From NCBI GenBank assembly GCA_010015745.1, contig ML978292.1, forward strand, positions 1 through 64,000: a stretch of 64,000 nt of DNA. The letters are read 5' to 3'. The notes beneath the pieces were generated by a model. The model did no database searches. It saw only the letters and a list, made by a program, of their open reading frames with translations, and was not told the DNA's origin. The stretch is from Setomelanomma holmii. Lineage: Eukaryota; Ascomycota; Dothideomycetes; Pleosporales; Phaeosphaeriaceae. Position 1 is the stretch's first letter, and each line of letters begins with the position of its first letter. A program made the position numbers and the translations under genes. This document shows positions 22,834 through 33,655 of this stretch, in pieces.

Positions 22834-25060
22834 AGCGTCTCGGGAACAGAAGCGAAAGCAGCTATTAAAGGAACGTATACGAAAGCAAACAAGACAACAA
22901 GAGAGACAGTCGCAAAGAGCAAATGGCTAAAGTAAAAACAAAAAGGGCGCTGCTAGTCCTTACGGAGATAAGCATTGGTGGATCCTAGTGCCTCAAAATG
23001 GTTAGAAGCCGATTTCGAGTTGGTTGTGCCGCAGGGTGGAGCGAAATCGTGTTTCCAAAACCCCAAGAGTGGAGCAGTTCCTAATCATCGTTCCGCCACG
23101 TACCAAACCTCGCGTTTCAGAGTACAAGAAGGTCCGAAAGACTCATCGTGAGTGCAAGTGCAGAATGGGCATGCGAGACACTACGGACTCATCACTTTCC
23201 GGATGCATGACGGTGGCATTAAAATCGCTGCCTTGCCGTTTCGCGGGCGTTTTCTCGGCAGGCGCGATTAGCCGCATTGTGATGTCAGACTACACTACTA
23301 ACACCTTCCTTTCCAGAACAACGAAACGTCAGCTTGATATCTGGTCGTGACTGTTTGTGCAGCATGTGTCTCTGGTTCTTGCTCATTCGCTGCTTCAAGT
23401 TGTTCACAAATCCCACTCGACCTAGCGGACGAAGTTCTTGGCATAGATCCACAATGCAACTGCTGTGGGGCAAAGGTTTGTCAGCCGCGTCTAGTGAGGT
23501 ACCACAAGCCGAGTCATGTGCACTCCGACCATATGCCAATCTCGAAAACCGTCGACTCGCTATCTGATGCTCCACAGCACGGCGTGAACGCGCCGAAGTT
23601 GATACAATTCCCCCTCACAACGCTCCGCCGCTTGAGAACTGAGCGAAGATAACGCCTTTCTCACCGCCAAATACGCCCAACATTCCAGACCAACCCGCGC
23701 TCGCCAGTCACCAGTTGCATGCTCAGCGCCCACTGCAAACCCTTTGCTAGGGCTGCAGCGGTTCGATGCGCGCTAGGATGTGAAACGGCTCAGGATTTGA
23801 GGATTCGGACCTCAGATCTCCAAGAGCGGAAACCCGAGCCGCTGGGCTGCCTGACTCATTCTCGATCATTCCTACGAAGGACATACAATCCCCCACCTCT
23901 GCGCAAGCAGTGTGCGCCTGAATTTAATTCAGGGTCTTCGATATCCTTGGCTCAAAGGCCGCCCTTTCAGAATCTGCCGTCAACGCAAGGACTCCTATCG
24001 CCGGAGACCTATTGGTGCTACTGTACTTCTACGGATTTTTTATTAAAATGAAGCTCCATCAGAAGTGAACAAACTCAAGTTGATGAACAGGTCGAACATT
24101 ATCGTTGAAGCTTCACGTCCTTTGCAAAAGACATAGAGGTCATGCTCCGGCGTCTCATGCTCAAGTTACTACAGAATCTAATAGAGTCGCCGCGTCAGAG
24201 GAGCGGAAGGGAGTTTCAGAAGAAAGCATTGGCAGTATCTAGCTGTGAATCGGAGTGTCAGTTCCTTCGCTCTCCCTGCGAGCATTGTCGAAGCACGTCT
24301 TGGTAGAGCCGGGCCAAGACAAGGATGAGTAAACAACTCCGTTGCCATTCACCGATGCCGCCCTGCGATCCAGAATCTTCAATTCTCAAAGTTTCCAAAT
24401 CATGATTTGCTATGTCTTCCAGCTCTCGAAGAGATGGAAGTGGTACTAAAGTACTCGGCACATGCATGCTTGCACAGCCTCACAACCGGTCACCAATCCC
24501 GCACAATCATGTTATGGCTCATAGTCACCAGGGACTACTCAGCTTCACCAAACAATCTTGAAATACGAGGACACAATCAAACTTGCTCCCAAACTCACCA
24601 ATACCAGTTGTCATTTCATTTTCCGAGTTTCTCCATAGGCGCATCACCAGGTAAATCATCACTCCGCGGTGATCAGTCGTATAACGCGGGATCACAGGCT
24701 ACCGAACGCCATCGCAAGGCAGGTACGACCAACGCGACGCGAAGTCAGGTGCGAACGCGATGCGAGGCAGACTCTAAGAATACACTCTGCCTCGCACAGC
24801 TCGGTTTTCGCGTATGTCGCAGATTGACTGCGAGCTTGCTCGCGGTGACTCTGTTGAGCAGAGACATCTCGTTATCGATGCGACTTTGTGGATACATACT
24901 GGTCTCTCCACGTCCTGATATGAAGTATATAGCAGCAGCGAGTGTCACGCTACAAGGGTATCGAACATCGCAAGCTTTTCACATTCACGGCCTAAATCAA
25001 CAAAAGCACGAATATCGAATTCCACACGACAACTTTACATCTCACGGCACGCATCAAACC
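22834..25060. other. 2.2 kb upstream region of the ABC transporter
   Basis: No convincing gene was found. An ORF at 23347-23652 (+) is Cys-rich, with several CxxC-like pairs, but it has no recognisable fold, and antisense ORFs overlap it. No perfect yeast PDRE (TCCGCGGA) was noticed. The region presumably holds the transporter promoter. Confidence 0.45.
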
Positions 25061-25246
25061 ATGTCTTTTCCACCGATTCGCTTCGCTCCCTTTCAAGTCA
25101 CCAGCGCGCCATCATCGGGTGACAACACGCAGCATCCATTTTATCAACCACAGACTCCCGCTACGTCTGCGGAGTCAACGGCGAACTCCACCACTTCGAC
25201 CTCAAATCCCACGAGCCCTCAGAATGGTAACCAGAACGGCAAATAG
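25061..25246 (+). CDS. possible small Ser/Thr/Asn-rich protein, 61 aa
   Basis: An ATG in decent context (CAAACCATG) opens 61 codons beginning MSFPPIRFAPFQV and ending in an Asn/Gly/Gln-rich tail. The frame extends upstream to 24407 without a stop, but that part looks non-coding. No family is recognised. Composition (TSTSNPTSPQNGNQ) is typical of disordered fungal proteins. It may be a genuine small gene or a chance ORF. Confidence 0.3.
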   Translation: MSFPPIRFAPFQVTSAPSSGDNTQHPFYQPQTPATSAESTANSTTSTSNPTSPQNGNQNGK

Positions 25247-26608
25247 AACTTGAGCGGAGCATAGAGAGTCGAAGACAGCCGAAGTGCTTGTGCCGAAGCT
25301 ACTAGACGCATGAGATCAGTGGATTCTTTTGATGGACACAACCTTCGGCATTGTTGGAATATGGTAGTGGTCCATTCCCCCAAGACACGCATATAGAAGC
25401 ACGCACAACGCACACAATTCATTATACACTTGTCCCCACAGCTGCGTATTTCGATTGCTTGACTACACCCATTTTGAAGAGAAGCCAAGAGCATCTGCTC
25501 AGCTCTGCTTCACCGGTCACCACTTCCCAAACCCAGCCAACCGGCCCATGTCCATCCTCGTCTCCGACGGATCGGGAGCATCGAGCACTGTATCTGGGGT
25601 CCCGGTTTCATGGTTTCCAAGTCAAAGATCGCGTGTCTGCCATGGACGTCAATGTCTCACCTCTCTCTAGGCTCGCCTCTTATGCACTTACAGCTCTCGA
25701 GTTTAAGCCACTTCAGAGAGTAAGTTACACGAAGACCTCCACGACGGTCAACGTAGTCCCTTTGTTTAGCACTCAAACTCCGTCTTTCGCATCATATATA
25801 CGAGACGCATACCTCGCATGCCCACGACCAAAATACCATCTGAAATAAGTACTGCTATTCATGGCACAGCCCCCAAACTCCACACCAGTCAGGTATCCAC
25901 CAGCACTAATCAGGTCAGACGCTCCTTACCCTGCCGACGAGACGGCATTTGACGCTCTCCGAATTCTAGCGGCTTGATGATCAAAGTAACGCGTCGCGAG
26001 GGGCGTGGGAGCCTTACATGCAACCTTACAAGGCTTGGCATACCTTCCCAAAGCAGTAACGCTGAACGAGCAGCATAGCCTCGCAACATGCTTACGCAGA
26101 CCAAGCGTTGTTCGGCTCGACACCCTGGATGGTGGAGGCTATGCTCATCCAACCTTCTCCGCGCAGACGAGGCCTTCACGTCATTTCACATGCGCTTGCG
26201 CGGAAGAGTGCTCAGCATGAAGAAAACTGAATACTGAGGAAAGCAAGAATATCATGTCTGTAGAGACTCAACACCCGCCTTTTGCCGCTTGCTGAAAAAG
26301 ACCAATCTCTACACGCTTTCGCAAACTCGAAAACGCCTTGCTCGATTGAAAGACAAAGGAGATGTTGGGTATGTTGCCGTGCCGGTCCATTTCATTCCGA
26401 ATGCTCCTCAAGCCCAAAGCTCGCTCCTGCACGCCCTTTCCTTTCCCTTTCCTGGCCCTGCATATAGTACGCCGAAACAGCCTCGCTACAAAGTGCCGAG
26501 GTCCTTCCATTCCTTACAGTCGATGTCCTACTAGCCATCGGAGGCTGCCTCGTCAGGCATTCTTTCGACGCCAGTATCATCTTCCTCTAATATTCACGCT
26601 TCATAGCG
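25247..26608. other. intergenic, nothing convincing
   Basis: ORFs up to 165 codons exist (25351-25848, +) but have no recognised domain. A string matching the inositol/choline response consensus (ATTTCACATGC) lies at 26183-26193, but it is downstream of the OPI1 gene and about one match is expected by chance in this much sequence. Confidence 0.4.
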
Positions 26609-28360
26609 CTATCTCTTTTCGCTCATCTGCACACCGTTGGGCAGTGCCAACGGGGTCTTCTCCCTGTCTCCTTCAGCTGCACGCCCTTCTGCTGGCGTCC
26701 GGCGTCCGATGCGGTTCAACCAGGACTCTGCGCTCTGTACGGTACCGTCGACCACAGTCGTGATCTGGCCCATCATGTCGAGCCCTTCTTTCGCAAATGC
26801 CAACATCCTGTTTGCGCCACGAACTGCCTCGCCTTGTACCCCTTGTTCAATTGCCGAGTCATTGCTACCAGCCTGACGACCAGCGAGTTGCCATCGCTGC
26901 GGGACGCTGAGGAGTTGTGTTCGTACGACTTGCGAGGCATTCTGAGGCAGAGCGCCGCCAGTGTAGCGGGAGACAGACTGTACGACTGATTGCAGGGTTG
27001 TCCAAATCTCGGAGCTGAGATTCTTGATCTTATCCGCAATCTTCCTGACTTCGGCATCTTGGTCCGTGTCTGCGAGGCCCATCTGCGCCATTGTGCCGTT
27101 GAGTTCCACTTTCTCGACTGGCCTTGCCTCCACGTCTGCCTGCCATCGGTTCTTCAAGGCAGCCTCGTATTCCTCTAACACGAGCTTTAGTGCTTGCATG
27201 ACGGAGTCGATGCGCGTGGTCGCGCTACGCAGGAGACCGAGGCATAGCTTGAGAGACCGCAAAGATGTATCTGACAATGCTACACCAAGACCGGAAGTGG
27301 TCATGATGAGTTGCCTGGGCCAAGCAGCCCGCCTGTCCGGCTGTTGCTGCTCTCGTTCTTTGCCGTTGGTCGATGCCGTGGTCATAGCTGTCTCTTCGTA
27401 ATTCGGTGAGCGATGGTCGTCGTATGCGGGAAGTGACTCGGCATAAGAGGATCGCGAGGTCGCTCGGGTCCGCGACACAGACATTGCATCGTCTACGTCC
27501 ATAGCTTCGTCTGATGAACTCGCCCTCCGTTGCCTCTTTCGCGATGTGTGGTCGTCGCCAGCTTCAAGATCGCTGGGCCGCCTGTGCTGCTCCCCAAGGT
27601 ATCTCCTGATTCCCTGCTCCATACCTGTCCGCCTGCCGACCGATGACACTGTGTTAACCATTGGCGAACCGATGTTGCGCTCAATGAGCTCAGCTCCATA
27701 CTGGACGATGCGAGGCGTGTAGCCTTTCGTGGTGTTGTAGGCGGAGATAGAGCTGTTGATAGTGCCTCCCAGCCATGGGTGATTAGACGTGAGTAGTGAC
27801 AGGAGGGGTTCGGGTTCGGCTGTTGGTGAGCGAGCGGAGAGGGTCAATGAGCGTGCAGTAGGTGAGCGCGCAAAGTCTGCCATTGATCAGTCGAAGTCCC
27901 AGTGCGCAAAGAAATGCACTAGTCACATACCTGGATTGCCTAAACCACTAAGGGCCTCTGCTGCCAGCCTCACATCTGGATCATCCATGCTGATACTGGT
28001 TTCCCACCGTGCCTTCTCGTCCTGCGCACTCCACACGCTGGCTGTGTCCATTGGGCTACCAATGTCCTCCGCCGCTCTCGGCAGCCCATCTGGCACCCTC
28101 GGGAATGTCGCGCTGTGCAGTGACGGTAGCTGGCCCCATTGCGCTGTGTCGTACTGCGATCGAGGGCTCAATTCTATCGAGTTGCGCGGGGTATGACGTG
28201 CGAACGGCGTGGCGTCAGGTAGGTCCAGAGACTTAATGCCTGGTAAACGGCCATTGCTTTGTGATTGCGGGAGGTGTTTCGGCACGGATGGGAGGTGGAA
28301 GGACTCGGGCTCGTGTTGCGCATAGGTAGGTGGTGGTGGGCGCTGCTGCTCTTCCTGCAT
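26609..28360 (-). CDS. OPI1: Opi1 family transcriptional repressor
   Basis: There are two exons, 28360-27931 and 27876-26609, with a 54-nt intron (GTATGT...GGCAG); the product is 565 aa. The start MQEEQQRPPPPTY was chosen as the first ATG consistent with the family's Pro-rich N-terminus. Exon 1 ends in VRLAAEALSGLGNP, an N-terminal Opi1 motif. Exon 2 carries the core Opi1 block (LTSNHPWLGGTINSSISAY, VQYGAELIERN) followed by a polybasic cluster (RKRQRR) that could be a nuclear signal or phosphatidic-acid contact as in yeast Opi1. The C-terminal half is mainly helical (VMQALKLVLEEYEAALKNRW). In yeast the protein senses phosphatidic acid at the ER and represses phospholipid genes; Neurospora CCG-8 belongs to the same family. 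No FFAT-like motif was seen. Confidence 0.9.
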
Positions 28361-29777
28361 GATGCTGACTTTAAGGGACCACCCACTGATATCGAAGCAG
28401 CGACCCCACGTTGTTCTCCTCCACTCCCAAGATCGCGGAAAATCTACAGCAAGTGTCTGTAATGGTCGTCTCAAGTCCTGCTATGGCCGTCGCAATCGAT
28501 AGAGACGCGAATGATGCAACGGAGGAAGCTGCTCGAAACGGTATCGCACTCCGCGGCTGCGTGGTCGGAGGTGTCGGCGGACAAATTGGGAATGACGATG
28601 TCCTTCAGGAGAAGCGAACGTCAACTCGACCTCGACATTGCACAGTAAAAAGTTTGACGGCGACCGAGGTGATGGCTCTCGTTGTCGGCTTGATGGTTTG
28701 CGGCGGGTGAGGAGACAGCGTAGGGCCACCAGCAGCAAATTGGGGAGCGAACAATGGCTGAACCTTCACATGTCAATCACATGCAGTGTGCAGTCAATCC
28801 CACACCACGAAACGCCACACATGATTCTTGGCGTTCATCTCGCAGCGTCTACCAGCCGAGATGGCCCCTGAAGAACTGATAAGGGCACAAGAACTCGCTG
28901 CACGGTATTCAGATGGTTGTCAGAATCGGTTGTAACCACGTGTGTCCTGGACGCGATCGCTGGGAGGAGGACCATGGTACTGATTTGCGTCAAAATGTCG
29001 GAGTGAAGATTGGCAGGTGCTCGGTGGCTGCAGCCGACCTCTCGCCTTGCGCTCCTCATTATCCTTGCCTGCAACGACTTCTATCATTGTGTAATCTTGT
29101 CAGCAGGAGACGAGATCAGTAATCGTCCCATCTCCAGAAGAGGTCGTGTTCGCGAACTTCGTTCGTTGACAGCATAAAAGCTACCTATGACCACGCTTTG
29201 CAGGGAGTCGTCATGAGATCACCGAGGTTTACGAAGTGTCGGGTGCATGCTTCCTAACTCCGATAGACTGCTCAGTCCGAAGTCACGATGCGCTTCACAT
29301 CCTCGTCATGCTACGAGCGCCGTTAAAACATTGATGCTAATAAATTTGCGTTGTTCCAGATCAAGAACTGTAGATTGTGACATCCTACATCCTCGGCGGA
29401 ATATGGATTGTGGATATATCGCGGCCTGAATTCGATACGATAACTGGATGTCTCTAAATACTCCCGGTGACGATCTAATCGAGAGCGCTGCGTCAATATG
29501 TACACATGAAGATGCAATATCTCCTTTGAGATGATAGCAGCGACCGACTTTAGCACTCGCCATCGATGAGTTGAGTGCGCAATCTTTAAGCTAAAATTGC
29601 CTGTCGACAGATGAACCCTCAGCGGATCAAGCTAGCATCTATAGATGCAGGAGGGCGGAAAGGGCCGTTCAGTTAGTCGGCGAATAGCGACAGCTCACTC
29701 CGAGAGGTCGACAGTCGTGTTTAGATATGGATGCTGTGGGTTTGGTTTTGGTAAATCTCCACCTAGAGCTTAGAGGC
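28361..29777. other. intergenic: OPI1 promoter and 3' flank of exonuclease gene
   Basis: No gene is recognised. Short ORFs on both strands are under 100 codons. The sequence around 29330-29560 is more AT-rich than its surroundings. Confidence 0.45.
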
Positions 29778-31826
29778 TCATACTCGCGCAGCGGTGAATT
29801 TGATGATATTCTTCAGCAGATCTGTGTTAGTCTGTTGGCAGGCAAGCATGAATCTGTCAATGCCTGGTATTTTGTCCAGCTCGTCCTGTGTCTGTGGAGC
29901 TCGAACAATGATCAGACTAAGCGTGCGTTCGGATACGATAGGCGGCTTCCCCTGTGATCTTTGCGGTAGCTTGTTCGTGACCAACTTGCTTAGCGCTGAA
30001 AGCTTGTTTCGTGCCATCCTGGACTGGGGTGTGAGAGGATCGTGCTGCACTTGAAGAGCCTTCGCATTCGTGGGTGTTTTGGCTGCTTCCTGCACAGTGT
30101 CCAGTGGAGCTGAGCCAGTATCTTGAGCTTGCTTCAGTTGCTGAAATCGTTGTGAAGCAGTGTGCGCCCTTTCCTTCGAGGCGCTTTCGGTCCGCTTGCG
30201 CTTCAGCAGCGATATTGAATCAACTGGCGGTGTACCGAAATCCAGTGACGGCAAGGTATCGTTGGAACTACAAGACACTGCATCGTCATTTGATGCACTC
30301 TCGTCGGCGTCCAACTTCGTCTCCGCCATCGTAAACGAAAGTCCTGTGTGGAGCTGAGGCGTACGCTTCGCTGGCGACTCGAAAGCTGGAGAAGAGTCCG
30401 GAGACGACCGGGCTTGATTCAGTCTGCTTCTGGAAGCACGGCTTGGGGTACTTGGAGGCTCAGCTGTAGCGTCATGTTCACGCTCTGATGACTGAGCAGC
30501 GGTTGCGAGGATGTCTGTGCCAGAAATAGCCTCCTTGCCATCGATAGACAAGGACGGATTGATCACTTCAAGCCACGCTGCACCATAGCTCTCTTGATGT
30601 TTTGGTCCAATCCCTTTGATGGCCAGTAGTTGATCTTTACTCTCAGGTCGCGCCAGCGCGAGTGCAAGAAGAACGGGGTTGGCGCAGATACGATAAACAG
30701 GAACACCCGCTTTTTGAGCGAGACTAATTCGTCGCAGGCATAGGTTTTGGTATATTGCCTGCGATGTTTCGTCGATGAGCTCCTTGGGTAACGTTGGCTC
30801 TGGAGGGATCGACTTCGAGACAGGTGATGCTTTTTTGTCCTTTGCCTTGCCTGACTTCGATAATGCCGCATCGGACATTTTGACACCATAGAATGACTCC
30901 GACGTCATTATGGTCCCATCCTGAGCCTGAGCATCCAGTCTCAACGGTATGACCCCAGAAAGCTTGAGTTCCAAGTACTTTTCTGCGTGTATCGGCAATG
31001 GTGGCCTAGGCTTCATGCGACCCCGCTTGTAATTCATACAGTAGTAGAGCATATAGCCGGCATATGCGTCGGCCGCCGCGTAGTTGATTTGGTCCCTCGA
31101 CAAAGGCTTACTCCACCTGCTGGTTCGAACGTCTCCCTTGTACAGAGGATGCCCCAGCTGATCCTCGACCAGACGCGCAAGACTCACAAGCTTGGTAGAG
31201 ACCAGCTCTGGCTTGTAGCTTCCGAACTTGACGAGTCGATACAGATGGCTCAATTCAACAGCTCCTCGTGGGTTCAGACGAAAGTATCGGCGAAGTCGAG
31301 CGAAGTCTGCGCTCAGAACACCAACTCCAAGTTTGCCAATCTTAGGGCTCTCAATAATCTTGCGCAACGAGGGCGCAATAATATCGTCGGTGGTTTTGCC
31401 TGGATGCAGGCCAATGTGGAAAAGTGCGATTTTCTCTTCGGAAGCGACCTGTATCAAGCCGATCTTGTTTTGCAGGTCTGATCTTTTCCAGTCATTCCAC
31501 GGCCATTCCATATCAAAACCAACTACAGGTTCGTCTAGGAACTGTCGAGCGATAGTCTCCGAGTCCTGTCTAGTCTTGCTGTATAGGATTTGCACCGGTT
31601 TGTCGTTCGGACCCTTGTACAGTCTATGGCTCCACCAGCATTTCCTTGCAGAAAGGGACGAGTTGAAACCAAAAGTCTGGAGTGACTGCTGTCCTTGTTG
31701 TTGTTTGGGTAGTTGCAATTTGTATGCAAGTGGCCAGCGACCTGTCGGTTCATCCTCGTGCTTCGTGGAGTCGAGTCCTTCACCGTCAACATCTCCGGGC
31801 CTCGCATTTCGCGCTGTGTCGGCCAT
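29778..31826 (-). CDS. DEDDy 3'-5' exonuclease with HRDC domain
   Basis: This is an intronless ORF of 682 aa from ATG 31826; a longer frame begins only with a non-ATG codon. Residues ~70-270 form a WRN/RNase D-like exonuclease domain with all acidic metal ligands: FDMEW (D105, E107), SADFARL (D174), and NYAAADAY (Y249, D253), i.e. the DEDDy subtype. Residues ~348-424 form an HRDC domain (QLLAIKGIGPKHQESYGAAW). After a Ser-rich low-complexity linker, the last ~55 residues (LDKIPGIDRFMLA) look like a second HRDC-type helical unit. There is no helicase and no PMC2NT domain, so it is not canonical Rrp6 or a RecQ protein. Likely role: nucleic-acid trimming in nucleus or mitochondria. It is divergent with the PEBP-like gene. 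Confidence 0.85.
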   Translation of the reverse strand: MADTARNARPGDVDGEGLDSTKHEDEPTGRWPLAYKLQLPKQQQGQQSLQTFGFNSSLSARKCWWSHRLYKGPNDKPVQILYSKTRQDSETIARQFLDEPVVGFDMEWPWNDWKRSDLQNKIGLIQVASEEKIALFHIGLHPGKTTDDIIAPSLRKIIESPKIGKLGVGVLSADFARLRRYFRLNPRGAVELSHLYRLVKFGSYKPELVSTKLVSLARLVEDQLGHPLYKGDVRTSRWSKPLSRDQINYAAADAYAGYMLYYCMNYKRGRMKPRPPLPIHAEKYLELKLSGVIPLRLDAQAQDGTIMTSESFYGVKMSDAALSKSGKAKDKKASPVSKSIPPEPTLPKELIDETSQAIYQNLCLRRISLAQKAGVPVYRICANPVLLALALARPESKDQLLAIKGIGPKHQESYGAAWLEVINPSLSIDGKEAISGTDILATAAQSSEREHDATAEPPSTPSRASRSRLNQARSSPDSSPAFESPAKRTPQLHTGLSFTMAETKLDADESASNDDAVSCSSNDTLPSLDFGTPPVDSISLLKRKRTESASKERAHTASQRFQQLKQAQDTGSAPLDTVQEAAKTPTNAKALQVQHDPLTPQSRMARNKLSALSKLVTNKLPQRSQGKPPIVSERTLSLIIVRAPQTQDELDKIPGIDRFMLACQQTNTDLLKNIIKFTAARV

Positions 31827-32874
31827 CGCCTCCAATTCTTCCTAGTAAGTGACAACAGGGTATGAGTAGGACGAGGTCGCAAGCGAGGGTAATGGCTGCT
31901 CGATGCGTAGAACGCGCAGTGGCGGCAAGCACAGGCCAGGCACTCAACGCGCTAGCACGTGCCGCCAAGGCAAAGCGTCTCGTCTCATGGTCCGCTCATC
32001 CTCTATGTCTGCCATTAGACACACGTTTGAAGTTCTAAGACCGCGACTCCAGTATTACCATCTCATTCGACGTCTCCAACAATGATCGCAAACAAAGCCA
32101 TGCCATTCATCACCCCACTGCACCTGCATGAATCACATCTGACCATCAAAATTCTTTGGCGTTACGCCGCGAACCTCTTCCTATTGATTACGGTGGCATT
32201 GCACCATCCCAAGGCATTGAGATGTTTCCGACTCCATGAGGTCTCTGATTCCACGAAGCGTCGTGGCTTCCGCGCTGCCGCACATCTTCTCGTTCTCCAC
32301 GATGATTAACTCTCCAACGCTACCATGCTGACTTCGTATCCTCGACAATAATCGCTTCGTTGTTTCGATACACAGTGGCTTGTTTTCATTCCCGAATGTC
32401 GCATGTCGTTCCCGTCAGCTTACGCAGATGGCCCAGTAACCCACGCACTTCTATCAAGGGTCCTCATAGATGAGCATGGAGTGTGGTCACTTCGTGCAGC
32501 ATTCACATATCCGAGCATTCAACCGAATCGGCTGAGGACGTTTTAGTCTCTACTTCCGCTTAGGCATTGTGTTACTCCACCATGCCAAGACGTGGTATTT
32601 GTTGTCTCAAGCATTTCCCGTTTCAGACGCAGGGAACCCAAGTCCAGCTAGCAAAGCCTTGGCAATCGTGGCACTCGCAATGTGACATGCTGTACCAAGC
32701 TCACGGCAATTACGTCGTAGGTACGCGTACTCGAGATGGGCTTATATGCAGACGCGAGCGCCTCAATGTGCATTGCACTCTGCGACATATTCTGCTAATC
32801 AAAGTGCTGGACACGCTACATATTTGTCCTCGATATTCTACACTTTTCAAACACAGTGAATCGCAACTATCGCC
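31827..32874. other. divergent promoter region, exonuclease / PEBP-like gene
   Basis: No gene is recognised in this 1 kb. Several short ORFs on the plus strand (60-166 codons) overlap and lack domains; the one at 32567-33067 crosses the PEBP start in another frame. Confidence 0.45.
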
Positions 32875-33647
32875 ATGTACATTACCTCAGCACTTCTCCT
32901 CGCCGCTGGCGCCGGCATCGCACACGCGCAAACCACGCCCAAAGGCTTCACACCGAGCACAAATACCAAGCTCGAAGTTTTCTTCAATTCGGCGTCCGTC
33001 GCAACGCCAGGTCAACTCCTTTCCAAAAACAGTATGTGACTTCTTCCCTGACAGTTTGCCTTTCTAACCTCACAGCTACCGCAACCGAACCTAAGCTCGC
33101 AATCTCAAGCGCCGCTGGCAACCTGAGCGACACATACATGTTTGTCATGCTCGATCTCGATGTGCCACCTCAACAAGGCAGCGCTACTCGCCGCGTACTC
33201 CTGCATGCTATGCAGACGGGGTTCAAAGCGACACAGCAAAAGATCAGCGGCGCCGCGACATTGCTCGCATCAACACAGCAAGGCCCGGCTGCGTATCTTG
33301 CTCCAGGCCCACCGGCTACAGATACGATAGCGCATCGCTACGTGCAATTGCTGTTCAAACAGCCAGCAGCCCTGAAAGTGCAAGCTGCCGACTTTGCGAA
33401 CACGACGGGACGGTTCAATTTCGATGTCAATAAGTTCATGTCGGAAAATAAGGTCGGCGCACCAATTGCAGGAAACTTCTTTACAGTTGATGGAAGGGCC
33501 AATTCGACGGCTACAGGTGGAACGGCAACGCCAAGTGGTGCGAAGCCGAGTAGGACTATTGAGCCGTTTACGGGTGCGGCAGGGAGGCGAGAGGTGTCGT
33601 ATGGACTTGCGGTCGGAGTTAGTGGGTTAGCAATGCTTTTGGTGTGA
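32875..33647 (+). CDS. secreted PEBP-like protein, probably GPI-anchored
   Basis: There are two exons, 32875-33031 and 33076-33647, with a 44-nt intron (GTATGT...CACAG); the product is 242 aa. The N-terminus is a clear signal peptide (MYITSALLLAAGAGIAHAQ, likely cut after AHA). The middle has the phosphatidylethanolamine-binding protein fold signature (MFVMLDLDVPPQQG; later RYVQLLFKQPAAL and FNFDVNKFM). The C-terminus has a Ser/Thr/Gly-rich stalk and ends in a hydrophobic tail (GLAVGVSGLAMLLV), suggesting a GPI-anchor signal. Secreted PEBP-like proteins are known in fungi, but the function is unsettled. Its stop codon lies 8 bases from the stop of the opposing F-box-like gene. Confidence 0.85.
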
Positions 33648-33655
33648 ATCAGCAC

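Noticed and set aside
24407..25060. Upstream extension of the small ORF ending at 25246
   Set aside because: The extra 218 codons have irregular composition and no promoter or start context. Only the last 61 codons look protein-like.
26183..26193. Perfect match to the inositol/choline response consensus near OPI1
   Set aside because: It lies on the 3' side of OPI1 rather than in its promoter, and about one such match is expected by chance in 64 kb.
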